From Paraburkholderia caledonica NBRC 102488 (GTDB taxonomy: Bacteria; Pseudomonadota; Gammaproteobacteria; Burkholderiales; Burkholderiaceae): DNA of 64,000 nucleotides. Both the position numbers and the translations under genes were made by a program. Below are positions 43,438 to 52,266 of the stretch, in pieces (positions within the stretch are counted from its first letter, which is position 1; every line of letters begins with the position of its first letter). The notes below the pieces were generated by a model, which was not told where the DNA came from, ran no database searches, and saw only the letters and a list, made by a program, of their open reading frames with translations. The stretch spans positions 1 to 64,000 of the forward strand of contig NZ_BAYE01000006.1 of assembly GCF_000685095.1 (NCBI RefSeq), read 5' to 3'.

Positions 43438-44889
43438 ATGGACACTGATACCGGCCTCAGGCGCCATGACCTGTTGATCGACGGCAAGCGGTTGCCGCCG
43501 GCCACGGGCGAATATTCCGTCAATATCAATCCGGCTACCGAGGAGCCGATCGCGCACGTTGCACAAGGTAGCGCCGCGGACGTCGACACGGCAGTGCATG
43601 CAGCGCGCGCCGCATTGAAGGTGTGGAACGGAATCAAGGCGGCGGAGCGCGGCCGCATTCTGTCCCGCCTTGCTGGCCTGATGCGCGACAATCTCGACGA
43701 ACTGGCCGCGCTCGAAAGTCTCGACGCGGGCAAGCCGATTGCCGCCGTCATGCGCCAGGACGTTCCGGCCGCGATCGATACGCTCGAGTACTACGCAGGC
43801 TGGTGCGACAAGATCAACGGGCAGGTGGTGCCCGTTCGGCCGGACGCTTTGACCTACACGTTGCGTGAACCGGTCGGCGTGGTCGCTGCAATCGTGCCGT
43901 GGAACTTCCCGCTGATGATCGGTATGTGGAAAATCGCGCCGGCGCTCGCGTGCGGTTGCACGCTGATTGTGAAGCCCGCCGAGATCACGCCGCTCAGCGC
44001 GCTGCGCATCGGCGAGCTCGCGCTCGAAGCGGGCGTGCCGCCGGGAGTACTGAATATCGTCACGGGCAAGGGACGTGTGGTCGGCGACGCGCTCGTCGCG
44101 CATCCAGGCGTTGACAAGGTTACGTTCACCGGATCGCCGTCGGTGGGGCGCGGCATTCTGCAGGGCGCGGCCGGCAACTTCAAACGCGTGACGCTGGAAC
44201 TCGGCGGCAAGTCAGCCAATCTGATTTTCCCCGATGCGAATCTCGACAACGCAGTGCGGGCCGCGGCGTCGGGCATCTTCTTCAACACGGGACAAGTGTG
44301 CTCGGCGGGCTCGCGCATTCTCGCGCATCGCGATGTCTACGACGAAGTGGTGGAGCGCCTCGCCGCGCGCGCAAAGTCGATCAAGGTTGGCGATCCGTCG
44401 TTGCGCGAGACGTCGATGGGTCCGCTTATCTCCGCCGCGCAAATGAAGACCGTGCTCGGCTATGTCGATGCCGGGCGCTCCGAAGGCGCGTCGCTGGTGA
44501 CAGGCGGCGCGCGCATCGGCGAGCGCGGCTTCTTCGTGGAGCCGACGGTGTTTGCCAACGTCGAGCACGAGATGCGCATTTCGCAGGAGGAGATTTTCGG
44601 GCCCGTGGCGAGCGTGATTCGTTTCAACGACGAAGCGGACGCTATACGTATCGCGAACGGCACGTTGTACAGCCTCGCGGCCGGAGTGTGGAGCGCGGAC
44701 ATTGGTCGCGTGCATCGCGTGGCACGGGACCTGAGAGCGGGGACCGTCTGGATCAATACCTACGGCTATACCGACGTGCGCCTGCCTTGGGGCGGCTCGG
44801 GCGATTCGGGCTTCGGCCGCGAGCACGGCGATGTGGCGATTGAAAACTTCACCGAGCCGAAAGCGGTCTGGCTGGCCATCGATCAATAG
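43438..44889 (+). CDS. NAD(P)-dependent aldehyde dehydrogenase
   Basis: A 483-residue ALDH-superfamily enzyme. Signatures: VPWNFPLMIGMWKIAPALACG, FTGSPSVGRGI, catalytic Glu in LELGGKSAN (~254) and catalytic Cys288 in TGQVCSAGSR. The closing motif PWGGSGDSGFGREHG is also present. Oxidises an aldehyde to its acid; the closest style is the betaine/4-aminobutyraldehyde group, but specificity is open. AAGGAG lies 7 bases before the ATG at 43438; an adjacent ATG three bases earlier is the alternative. A perfect terminator follows. Confidence 0.93.
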   Translation: MDTDTGLRRHDLLIDGKRLPPATGEYSVNINPATEEPIAHVAQGSAADVDTAVHAARAALKVWNGIKAAERGRILSRLAGLMRDNLDELAALESLDAGKPIAAVMRQDVPAAIDTLEYYAGWCDKINGQVVPVRPDALTYTLREPVGVVAAIVPWNFPLMIGMWKIAPALACGCTLIVKPAEITPLSALRIGELALEAGVPPGVLNIVTGKGRVVGDALVAHPGVDKVTFTGSPSVGRGILQGAAGNFKRVTLELGGKSANLIFPDANLDNAVRAAASGIFFNTGQVCSAGSRILAHRDVYDEVVERLAARAKSIKVGDPSLRETSMGPLISAAQMKTVLGYVDAGRSEGASLVTGGARIGERGFFVEPTVFANVEHEMRISQEEIFGPVASVIRFNDEADAIRIANGTLYSLAAGVWSADIGRVHRVARDLRAGTVWINTYGYTDVRLPWGGSGDSGFGREHGDVAIENFTEPKAVWLAIDQ

Positions 44890-44917
44890 CAGCTGTATTT
44901 TGCCGCGCAAATAAAAC

Positions 44918-44950
44918 GGATCGGACGCCCGGCGGCGTCCGATCCTTTTT
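44918..44950 (+). terminator. Rho-independent terminator
   Basis: GGATCGGACGCC (44918-44929) pairs with GGCGTCCGATCC (44934-44945) as a perfect 12-bp stem with a 4-base loop and five T after it. It ends the aldehyde dehydrogenase transcript and lies between convergent genes. Confidence 0.93.
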
Positions 44951-44996
44951 CAACGTACCGCGATGAACGCGAGAAGCGCAAACAAGTCCTATAGGA

Positions 44997-45974
44997 TCAC
45001 GCGCCCTGCAATGCCATGCGTTCGCGCAGTTTGACGAGCGCAAGCACGACGTCGATGGTAGGCGTCGGCTCGTTGACGAGGTGTCCCATTTCCTGCACCA
45101 CAGTCAGAAGCGGATCGATTTCCATGGGCCGCCGGTTCTCCAGATCCACGAGCGTCGACGTTTTATGTGCGCCGACCGCGCCCGCGCCGTCGATACGCTT
45201 TTCCACGTCGACCCGAAAGTGCACGCCGAACTGATCGGCAATGCGCTTTGCCTCGAGCATCATCGTGCGCGACACTGCGCGCGTGCCGGGGTCGCTCGTG
45301 AGCACGTCGAGTGTTGCATGCGTCAACGCGCTGATCGGGTTGAAGCACAGATTGCCCCACAGCTTCAGCCAGATTTCGTCGCGGATGTTGTCGCGGATCG
45401 GCGCCTCGAAACCCGCTGCCTGCATGATCTCGTGCAACTGCTGGATGCGCGGCGTGCGCTCGCCGCTCGGCTCGCCGATCGGAAACTTCTTGCCATATAC
45501 ATGCTTGATGAGGCCCGGTTCCACGATTTCTGCGGCCGGATAGAGCACACATCCGATCGCCCGTTCGGGGCCGAGCTTTGTCCATTGACTGCCGTCCGGA
45601 TCGACGCTCGCGAGCCGCGTGCCGGCGAACTTGCCGCCGTGTTGATAGAAGTACCAATACGGAATGCCGTTGACCCCGGTCACGACGGCAGTGTGTTTGC
45701 CGAGCAGCGGCTGCATCGCGTCGACAACGCCAGGCAACGAGTGCGCCTTCAACGTAATGATCACGAAGTCCTGCACGCCGAGTTCGCTCGGGTCGGACGT
45801 GCAGCGAACCGGCGCGCTGACCGTCTCGCCGTCGATAATCAGACGCGCGCCGTGCTCGCGCATTGCCGCGAGATGCGCGCCGCGCGCGATGAAACTGACG
45901 TCGGCGCCGGCGCGTGCCAACTGCACGCCCATCAAGCCGCCTATCGCTCCCGCTCCGAAGATGCAGATCTTCAT
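44997..45974 (-). CDS. Ketopantoate reductase family (ApbA/PanE-like) dehydrogenase
   Basis: A 325-residue NADPH-dependent reductase-family protein. The dinucleotide-binding motif FGAGAIGGLMGVQLARAG is at the N-terminus. The catalytic-region block IRDEIWLKLWGNLCFNPISALT contains the family Lys. Family members reduce 2-oxo acids such as 2-dehydropantoate; this one may act on another catabolic oxo-acid. The ATG at 45974 has AGGAG upstream. The LysR-type promoter element at 46051-46117 precedes it, which links it to oxlT rather than to pantothenate synthesis. Confidence 0.9.
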   Translation of the reverse strand: MKICIFGAGAIGGLMGVQLARAGADVSFIARGAHLAAMREHGARLIIDGETVSAPVRCTSDPSELGVQDFVIITLKAHSLPGVVDAMQPLLGKHTAVVTGVNGIPYWYFYQHGGKFAGTRLASVDPDGSQWTKLGPERAIGCVLYPAAEIVEPGLIKHVYGKKFPIGEPSGERTPRIQQLHEIMQAAGFEAPIRDNIRDEIWLKLWGNLCFNPISALTHATLDVLTSDPGTRAVSRTMMLEAKRIADQFGVHFRVDVEKRIDGAGAVGAHKTSTLVDLENRRPMEIDPLLTVVQEMGHLVNEPTPTIDVVLALVKLRERMALQGA

Positions 45975-46050
45975 GATGCCGCTCCTGTGACTATGAGAAG
46001 TCGCTTGCCCATGCCGCGTCTCGCCGAGCACGGCGGCGGGTCACTTAATG

Positions 46051-46117
46051 AGCATAGGGGCGTGCGGTCAATACAGATAGTTAAACTTTCTCGGCGCAAG
46101 CATTAGGCATTGCTTAT
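46051..46117 (-). promoter_or_regulatory. LysR-type promoter element, copy C (ketopantoate-reductase-like gene)
   Basis: On the minus strand: ATAAGCAA at 46117-46110, TTTAACTAT starting at 46085, CTATGCT starting at 46057. Spacing (32 and 28 bases) is identical to copies A and B, more than 5 kb away. CTATGCT as the -10 lies ~77 bases before the ATG. Confidence 0.75.
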
Positions 46118-46151
46118 GGACGGCGCCCCTCTGCACGCGGTTCTAAGAAGG

Positions 46152-46772
46152 TCAGGCACGTCTGACCAGCAGGAAACTGAGTCCGATGGCTGCGAGGAAT
46201 GCGCCGCAGCTGCGATTGAACCAGCGCCTGACGCGAGCGCGCACAAGCCACTTGCCGAGATGCATCCCCGCCCACGAGTAAAGCGCGATAGCCACGCATT
46301 CCAGCACGAGGAAGCTCATCCCCAGCGCAGCGAATTGCGGAAGCATCGGTTTCGCGATGTCGACGAATTGCGGTAGAAATGCGGTAAAGACCAGTATCGC
46401 CTTGGGATTGCCCGCTGCCACGAGGAATTCCTGGCGTGCGATCCTCGCGAGCGATGCCGGTTGCTCTTGCGTGGTGTCCACCGCAGGCGCGTCGCTGCGC
46501 CACAGTTGAATGGCGAGCCAGATCAGGTAAGCGGCGCCCGCGAGTTTGATGGCGAGAAAGAACCACTCCGATGCATGCAGCACGACCGCGAGACCGGTGG
46601 CGGCGAGCGCAATCATGGTTGCAAACGCGACCAGCCGTCCGGTACCGCCGAGAAACGCGGTCATGAAGCCGTGCCGCGCGGCCACGTTGATCGAAAGCAG
46701 ATTGTTCGGCCCCGGCGCGAGATTGATCGCGAAACAGGCGGGGAGAAAGAACAGCCAGGCGGTGGTGGACAT
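46152..46772 (-). CDS. LysE/RhtB-family amino-acid exporter
   Basis: A 206-residue inner-membrane protein with about six helices and the LysE-family N-terminal motif FAINLAPGPNNLLSINVAARHG, then GKAILVFTAFLPQFV-type block (NPKAILVFTAFLPQFVD). Exports amino acids or related metabolites. The ATG at 46772 has GAGG upstream and starts directly on the domain. A second LysE-family gene lies at 48485-49111. Confidence 0.92.
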   Translation of the reverse strand: MSTTAWLFFLPACFAINLAPGPNNLLSINVAARHGFMTAFLGGTGRLVAFATMIALAATGLAVVLHASEWFFLAIKLAGAAYLIWLAIQLWRSDAPAVDTTQEQPASLARIARQEFLVAAGNPKAILVFTAFLPQFVDIAKPMLPQFAALGMSFLVLECVAIALYSWAGMHLGKWLVRARVRRWFNRSCGAFLAAIGLSFLLVRRA

Positions 46773-46958
46773 GGAGCCTCGCAGGGAATGAACGCGCGGG
46801 CGCGAGCCAGGTGCAAACCCGTAAACCCGCAAGCGCGCAAACTGAAAACGCGCCGCGCTGGTTCCGATTGTAGCGAAAACCGGTGGCGCGTCGGCTCGCG
46901 TCTGCGCTGACGGGCGTTTGCAGGTGTCGTTGGAAGACGCCTCTGGCCCACTCAGTCC

Positions 46959-47510
46959 TCAGTTCACTGCATTGATGAACCCGCTATCGCCCACCAATGC
47001 GTCGACGCTAAGCCTCACCGTGTCTTCGATCGCAATGGAACTGCTGGTGAATTTCGGCGATTTCCGTTTGACGGTCTTGGTGGTCGAGAACACAACCTTT
47101 TGCGTGGCGGAATCCGTCACCACGTAGCGCATCTTCAGTGTCCACAGCGCGGGCGAACGGACGTCGTCGACAGTAAATTTTTCGATGTTACCGCTCAGCA
47201 CTTTCCTACCATCGTTGAGATGGAAGCCAGCAACCTTGAGACGATTCGCGATGCTCTCGCGCACCGCCTGGTTGATATCGTTTTTCAGCACCAGGGCGGT
47301 CATCGCCGTGTTTTCGATGCGATTCGGCGACATGCGTCCTTCAATAGCCGGCATGTAGGCGAAATCGCGGGCGGGCGCGACGCTGAGCCAACCCGTGGAG
47401 TGTGCCGCCGCGCGGGGCGGGCTGTTCAGCCCAAACCACGACCACGAGCAGGCGGACAGCATCAAGGGCAGCGCGATCACGCCGCAGCCCTTGAGCACGA
47501 TATTTCCCAA
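46959..47510 (-). CDS. Putative lipoprotein, 183 aa
   Basis: A 183-residue protein with a lipoprotein signal peptide (lipobox LSAC, Cys21), so probably membrane-anchored in the periplasm. The mature part, including NRIENTAMTALVLKNDINQAVRESIANRLKVAGFHL and later beta-rich segments, resembles small outer-membrane-associated lipoproteins of the YajG type (a guess from pattern only). I do not name a function. It is followed by a 200-base gap towards the YigZ gene on the same strand. Confidence 0.75.
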   Translation of the reverse strand: MGNIVLKGCGVIALPLMLSACSWSWFGLNSPPRAAAHSTGWLSVAPARDFAYMPAIEGRMSPNRIENTAMTALVLKNDINQAVRESIANRLKVAGFHLNDGRKVLSGNIEKFTVDDVRSPALWTLKMRYVVTDSATQKVVFSTTKTVKRKSPKFTSSSIAIEDTVRLSVDALVGDSGFINAVN

Positions 47511-47715
47511 GGTCGCCGGCGTGCCCGCTGCCGGGCGCGCCGGATGACGCGAAAGCGAACCATGCCGCGCCGATTCGGGCGCTGTGCTGGAACAAGCGGC
47601 GGTCGAGATCAGAAGAGTGGCCCTTTAAGTGGTGATACATGCCGTTGAAGAACAGCATGGTAACAGCGGGCACCTGCGCGCCATCTTCGAAATAAAAAGC
47701 GCCGGGGCGCTGCCA

Positions 47716-48315
47716 TTAGAAGAAGCCGGCTTTGCCCTGTGTCATATCGACTAGCGTGCGCCGTGCGTCGTCGACCGCGTTGACCGGCAAGCGGATGGTG
47801 ATCTTCACGAGCATTGCGTGCGCGGTATCGGCGAGCGCGTAGCCTTGAGCTTCGATCCATCGCCGCACTTTGGCTTCGTCGGCGTAACCGACTTCGACGG
47901 TCAGCGACCCCTGTGCGATCCGCTCGACTCGCGGCGCGTCCAGCAGCGCCGAAGCAATTGCGTCGGTGTATGCACGCACGAGGCCGCCCGCGCCGAGTTT
48001 GACGCCGCCATAATAACGGACTACCGCGCCCAGCACGCCGTCCAGATCGTGGTGCCGCAGCACTTCGAGAATTGGCCGGCCCGCGGTGCCGGACGGCTCG
48101 CCGTCGTCGGACATGCCGGACTGACCGCCTGCCAGCAGCGCCCAGCACACGTGCGTTGCGGTGGGGTGCTCGTCGCGCAGACGGCGCAATTCGTCCATCG
48201 CGGCGTCGCGATCCTCGACCGGCACGGCGTACGCAATGAACCGGCTCTTGCGAATCTCGAGTTCGTGGATGTGCCGCGTGGACAGCGTGTAAGTCACCTT
48301 CGTAATTCCAGTCAA
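47716..48315 (-). CDS. YigZ/IMPACT family protein
   Basis: A 199-residue protein of the YigZ family. The N-terminal UPF0029 domain has the family motifs KSRFIAYAVPV, ATHVCWALLAG, SDDGEPSGTAGRPILEVL and VVRYYGGVKLGAGGLVRAY. The C-terminal DUF1949-like ferredoxin fold covers the last ~60 residues. The eukaryotic relative IMPACT modulates translation control; the bacterial role is not settled. It is monocistronic and divergent from the second LysE gene. Confidence 0.93.
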   Translation of the reverse strand: MTGITKVTYTLSTRHIHELEIRKSRFIAYAVPVEDRDAAMDELRRLRDEHPTATHVCWALLAGGQSGMSDDGEPSGTAGRPILEVLRHHDLDGVLGAVVRYYGGVKLGAGGLVRAYTDAIASALLDAPRVERIAQGSLTVEVGYADEAKVRRWIEAQGYALADTAHAMLVKITIRLPVNAVDDARRTLVDMTQGKAGFF

Positions 48316-48484
48316 TAGCGATAGTCAAGACAACTCGTGAGCCCGTTGAAGCCCGCGACTCGAATGATAGCCAGTTTGCGAGACGTAGCACGATATCGCG
48401 CCGGCAAGCGCGCTACGTGCGTCGCAAGTACACTGTTCGAACCGTCCGCTTGCATCGGACGGGCGCAAACAATCTGGAGACGAC

Positions 48485-49111
48485 ATGCTCGAGCTATCCT
48501 CGTTAGGCACTTTCATTGCCGTTGTATTCGGCCTCTTTCTGATTCCCGGGCCCGCCGTGCTGCTGGTTTTGACACGCACGGTGCACGGAGGACGCAAGGC
48601 CGGCATCTTCACCGGCCTTGGCATTGCAGTAGGCGACTTCATTCACACGCTGGGCGCGGCCGTTGGCCTCTCTGCCTTGCTGATGACGTCGGCACTCGCG
48701 TTCAACGCGGTCAAATGGATCGGCGCCGCTTATCTGGTTTATCTGGGCATTCGCGCATTGCGTGAAAAGCAGACCAACGCGAATGTGCCCGCGAGCGCGC
48801 CCGTGTCCGCGTCGAAAGCGTTCTTCCAGGCCATTCCCGCCGAGGTGCTCAATCCGAAGACCGCGCTTTTCTTTCTCGCGTTTCTTCCGCAATTCGTTCA
48901 TCCCGAACATGGCTCCACGTTTTTGCAGTTCACGACGTTGGGCCTGATTTTCGTCGGCATGAGCGCGCTTTACACCACGCTGATCGTATTGACGATTCGC
49001 CCGCTCGGCAGGCTCATCAAGCGCCTGACGTGGCTGCGGCGGTGGCAGAACAAGATCATCGGTGTGCTGTTTATTTCGCTTGGACTGCGCGTGGCGACGC
49101 AAACGCGCTGA
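48485..49111 (+). CDS. LysE-family translocator
   Basis: A 208-residue six-helix membrane exporter of the LysE/RhtB family (VVFGLFLIPGPAVLLVLTRTVHGGRKAGIFTGLGIAVGD near the N-terminus, then EVLNPKTALFFLAFLPQFV). The ATG is preceded by CTGGAGACG. It differs clearly from the other LysE gene in the window, so the two are not a recent duplication. The exported metabolite is unknown. Confidence 0.93.
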   Translation: MLELSSLGTFIAVVFGLFLIPGPAVLLVLTRTVHGGRKAGIFTGLGIAVGDFIHTLGAAVGLSALLMTSALAFNAVKWIGAAYLVYLGIRALREKQTNANVPASAPVSASKAFFQAIPAEVLNPKTALFFLAFLPQFVHPEHGSTFLQFTTLGLIFVGMSALYTTLIVLTIRPLGRLIKRLTWLRRWQNKIIGVLFISLGLRVATQTR

Positions 49112-49217
49112 GCGCCCGCGTGTTCCCACGCCCTTTTGCCATCTATGCGAGCGGCGAAGTCTCTTGTCATAGTTAGCGCTTTCCCGTTCAACTGGCCCGC
49201 ATTGCACGAGAATAGAG

Positions 49218-49850
49218 ATGGACCACATCACCGCTTCCGCAACCACGCCAGCACGCCGGATCGAGTTCTGGTTCGACTTCGGCAGCAACTATAGCTACCT
49301 GAGCGCCATGCGCATCGAGGCTGAGGCCGCGGCGCGGGGCGTGAGCGTCGATTGGCGGCCGTTTCTGCTAGGGCCGATCTTTCGCGCACTTGGTTTCGAC
49401 AATTCTCCGTTCGTTCTGCAAAAGGAGAAGGGCGCCTACGTGTGGAAGGACATGGAACGGCAGTGCCGCAAATACGGCATTGCGTTGACACGTCCGAGCG
49501 TTTTTCCGCGCGCAGCGTTACTCGCGCTGCGTGTAGCACTGCTCGGCGCAGAGCGCGAATGGATTGCCGCGTACTGTCGCGAGATCATGCAGCAGAATTT
49601 CGTGCATGACCGCGATATCGGTTCGATCGAAGTAGTGAGCGAAGCGCTCGCGAAACTCGGGTTGCCTGCGCAACAGATCATCGCGGAAGCGCAGAGCGAC
49701 GCGAACAAGCTGCGTCTGCGTGAACAGACGGAAGTTGCCGCGTCGAAAGGCATCTTCGGCGCCCCTACGTTCTTTGTCGGCGACGAAATGTTCTGGGGCA
49801 ACGACCGGCTGGAAGACGCGTTGGACTTCTGCTATTCGTCGCCGCGCTGA
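49218..49850 (+). CDS. 2-hydroxychromene-2-carboxylate isomerase family (DsbA-like fold)
   Basis: A 210-residue thioredoxin-fold protein of the HCCA isomerase / kappa-class GST group. The N-terminal motif is EFWFDFGSNYSYLSAMRIEA, where the active Ser sits in place of the DsbA CxxC, and the C-terminal block is SKGIFGAPTFFVGDEMFWGNDRL. Family members isomerise 2-hydroxychromene-2-carboxylate in naphthalene degradation using glutathione; no aromatic pathway genes adjoin, so a general GSH-linked role is as likely. Its last 19 bases overlap the convergent gene at 49832. Confidence 0.92.
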   Translation: MDHITASATTPARRIEFWFDFGSNYSYLSAMRIEAEAAARGVSVDWRPFLLGPIFRALGFDNSPFVLQKEKGAYVWKDMERQCRKYGIALTRPSVFPRAALLALRVALLGAEREWIAAYCREIMQQNFVHDRDIGSIEVVSEALAKLGLPAQQIIAEAQSDANKLRLREQTEVAASKGIFGAPTFFVGDEMFWGNDRLEDALDFCYSSPR

Positions 49851-50089
49851 CAGAAGCGCCTGCCAGGCACATGCGATACGACGGCCTGCGCAATTTCGAG
49901 CGGTGTACTTTCGGCAGGCACCACGCGGCGACTTGCTTCGGGCGTGTGCTTCATGGTCCATTCGACGAGCCGGTACGAACGTCCCCAAGGCGGTTGCAGC
50001 GGGTCAGAGACCTTGCATGAGTGAATCTGCCGGACCCATTCGTTGTCAGGCATGGCGCGCAGATGCTCGAATACCTTGTTCTCAACCAT
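49832..50089 (-). CDS. Hypothetical protein, 85 aa
   Basis: An 85-residue soluble protein (MVENKVFEHLRAMPDNEWVRQIHS start). GAAAGAGG precedes the ATG at 50089; a longer frame upstream is possible but less likely. No recognised domain. It overlaps the convergent isomerase gene by 19 bases at the 3' ends. Confidence 0.6.
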   Translation of the reverse strand: MVENKVFEHLRAMPDNEWVRQIHSCKVSDPLQPPWGRSYRLVEWTMKHTPEASRRVVPAESTPLEIAQAVVSHVPGRRFCQRGDE

Positions 50090-50282
50090 GGTGTGACCTC
50101 TTTCTTTTTCGCAGGCATACAGCCTGTCTTTTAGCGCGTCGGCAAACATCGCTGAAAAAAAACGCCGCCGGTGATCTGGCGGCTCAACAGGGGATGTTGA
50201 GTCGCATGGTTGCAGCAAAGAATTAAGCGAGACTTAAGATCGCGCAAATCCGTACGCATACGCGGAGCGGTCGGGCCCAGCG

Positions 50283-52031
50283 TCACGCGCCGGGTCGCGC
50301 ATCCGGCGGCACGCCGAGCAGTTGCAACGCGCCGCCCGTTACCGCGCTGAACACCGGGCCGGCGACAGTGCCGCCATAAAACGCCTTGCCGGCCGGGTCG
50401 TCGATCATCACGGCGACAATCAGTCTCGGGTCGCTCATGGGCGCCATTCCGACGAAGAGTGCACGGTAGCGATTCTTCGCGTAAGTCGCGCCGACCTGCT
50501 TGCGCGCAGTCCCGGTCTTGCCGCCCACACGGTAGCCTTCCACTGTCGCGGCCCGCCCCGTGCCGCCGTCGCCCGTCGCCATTTCCAGCATCGAGCGGAT
50601 CGCGCGTGCGGTGCCGGGCGTGGTGACCGCGTGGTGCGTTTGAGCAGAAGCGCCTGCACTATTGCCGCCCGCCTCGGTGCTCTCGCGTAGCAACCGCACG
50701 CGGTGCATCGTTCCGTCGCCGGCATAGGCGGTGTAGATCTGTGCGATCTGCAATAGCGAAGCGGAAAGTCCGTAGCCATATGCCATGGTCGCCTGCTCGA
50801 TCGGGCGCCAGCGTTTGCAGGGACGCACCTTGCCAGATGCCACGCCTGGGAACGTCAGATCGGGCCGCAAGCCCAGCCCGTATTCCTGGTACTTCGTCCA
50901 GATTTTCTCGGCCGGCAAATTGAGCGCGAGCTTGGCGAGCGCAATGTTGCTCGACTTCTGCACCGCTTCCGCAACAGTCATCGCGCCGTGATTCGACGTG
51001 TCGTGGATCACCGCGGGACCGATCTTGTACCAGCCCGGCGCCGTGTCGATCACGCTTTGCGGCCGCACTTTGCCTTCGTCGATGGAAAGCGCGACGACCA
51101 CTGGCTTGATCGTCGAACCCGGCTCGAACGTGTCCACCACCGCGCGATTACGCAGTTGCCGACCGGTCAGACGCGCGCGGTCGTTCGGATCGAAGCTCGG
51201 ATAATTGGCGAGCGCGAGGATCTCGCCGTTGCGCGCGTCGAGCACGACTACGCTGCCTGCTTCCGCGCGATGTCTGGCAATCGCGTCCTTCAACTGCCCG
51301 TATGCGAGTTGCTGAATGCGCCGGTCGATGGTCAGATGGATCGTCTCGCCGTTCTGCGCGGGTACGAGCGGGCGCGTCTCGGACACGACGCGCCCGAGCC
51401 GGTCGCGGATTACTTCGCGATGGCCGGGCACGCCGAGCAGTTGTTCGTTGGCCGCCAGCTCGACGCCTTCCTGACCGTTGTCCTCGATGTCCGTAAAGCC
51501 GACCACGTGCGCCGCCGACTCGCCTTCCGGATAGAAACGCTTGGAATCGGCAATCTGCGTGATGCCCGCGAGTCCGAGCCTGGAAAGATGGCCGGCGGTA
51601 TCCGCGTCGACCTGACGCTTTAGCAGCACGAACGTCTTATCGCCGCTCAGGCGACGACGCAGTTCCGCGAGCGGCAGATCGAGCAGCTTCGAAAGCGGCG
51701 GCAACGCGGCTTCGTCGAGTAGTTTCGGGGACGCCCAGATCTCGTAAGTCGCGAGACTGACGGCGAGCATCGAGCCATTGCGGTCGACAATGCGGCCGCG
51801 CGTTGCATCCAGTTCGATCGTGCGTTGGTAGCGCTTTTGCCCTTGATCGACGTAGAAGTCGCGATTCACCACTTGAACCCAGAGCGCGCGGCCGGCGAGC
51901 GCGGCAAATGCGCCGAACACCAGCACGACGATGAACTTCGAGCGCCACATTGGAAGGCGCGCAACGAGCAACTGGTTCTTTGCGACCGGCGCGTACGGGT
52001 CGCGTGGTTGAGACTTTTTCTTCTGGATCAT
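50283..52031 (-). CDS. Class B penicillin-binding protein (FtsI/PBP3-like paralogue)
   Basis: A 582-residue peptidoglycan transpeptidase. One membrane anchor (~residues 30-50) precedes a dimerisation domain with RGRIVDRNGSMLA. The transpeptidase domain has Ser of STIK at ~306, then KSSN and KTGTAR in correct order. Together these identify class B PBPs that cross-link septal peptidoglycan; beta-lactams acylate the Ser. The gene is not in a division/cell-wall (mraZ-ftsL-ftsI) cluster, so it is probably a second PBP3. The ATG at 52031 was chosen because the cytoplasmic tail then begins MIQKKKSQPRDPYAPV; an ATG 54 bases earlier is possible. Confidence 0.9.
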   Translation of the reverse strand: MIQKKKSQPRDPYAPVAKNQLLVARLPMWRSKFIVVLVFGAFAALAGRALWVQVVNRDFYVDQGQKRYQRTIELDATRGRIVDRNGSMLAVSLATYEIWASPKLLDEAALPPLSKLLDLPLAELRRRLSGDKTFVLLKRQVDADTAGHLSRLGLAGITQIADSKRFYPEGESAAHVVGFTDIEDNGQEGVELAANEQLLGVPGHREVIRDRLGRVVSETRPLVPAQNGETIHLTIDRRIQQLAYGQLKDAIARHRAEAGSVVVLDARNGEILALANYPSFDPNDRARLTGRQLRNRAVVDTFEPGSTIKPVVVALSIDEGKVRPQSVIDTAPGWYKIGPAVIHDTSNHGAMTVAEAVQKSSNIALAKLALNLPAEKIWTKYQEYGLGLRPDLTFPGVASGKVRPCKRWRPIEQATMAYGYGLSASLLQIAQIYTAYAGDGTMHRVRLLRESTEAGGNSAGASAQTHHAVTTPGTARAIRSMLEMATGDGGTGRAATVEGYRVGGKTGTARKQVGATYAKNRYRALFVGMAPMSDPRLIVAVMIDDPAGKAFYGGTVAGPVFSAVTGGALQLLGVPPDARPGA

Positions 52032-52142
52032 AGAGGCGGATAAACAGCGGATTGACTTGCATCGCTCAAAAGCGGTGCGGCTCATTGTAATGAGAACGTA
52101 ATCTTTATGAGGGATTACTGCAAGTCAACTCGCGCGACGGGC

Positions 52143-52179
52143 GAAAAAAAGCCGCGCGGATCCGAAAATCCGTGCGGCT
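52143..52179 (-). terminator. Rho-independent terminator
   Basis: AGCCGCGCGGAT (52150-52161) pairs with ATCCGTGCGGCT (52168-52179) with one G-T wobble and a 6-base loop. On the minus strand seven T follow. It ends the chemoreceptor gene. Confidence 0.85.
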
Positions 52180-52266
52180 CGTGTTCAAGTGCTTCTTTGC
52201 GTCGTGTTGTCTAGTTGTCCGTTGTTTCTTGACGCTTCCCGTTGCGCTTTCTCAAGCTCGTCATCG

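Noticed and set aside
46152..49111. The two LysE-family genes as a recent duplication
   Set aside because: Their sequences share only family-level motifs and they lie on opposite strands with unrelated genes between.
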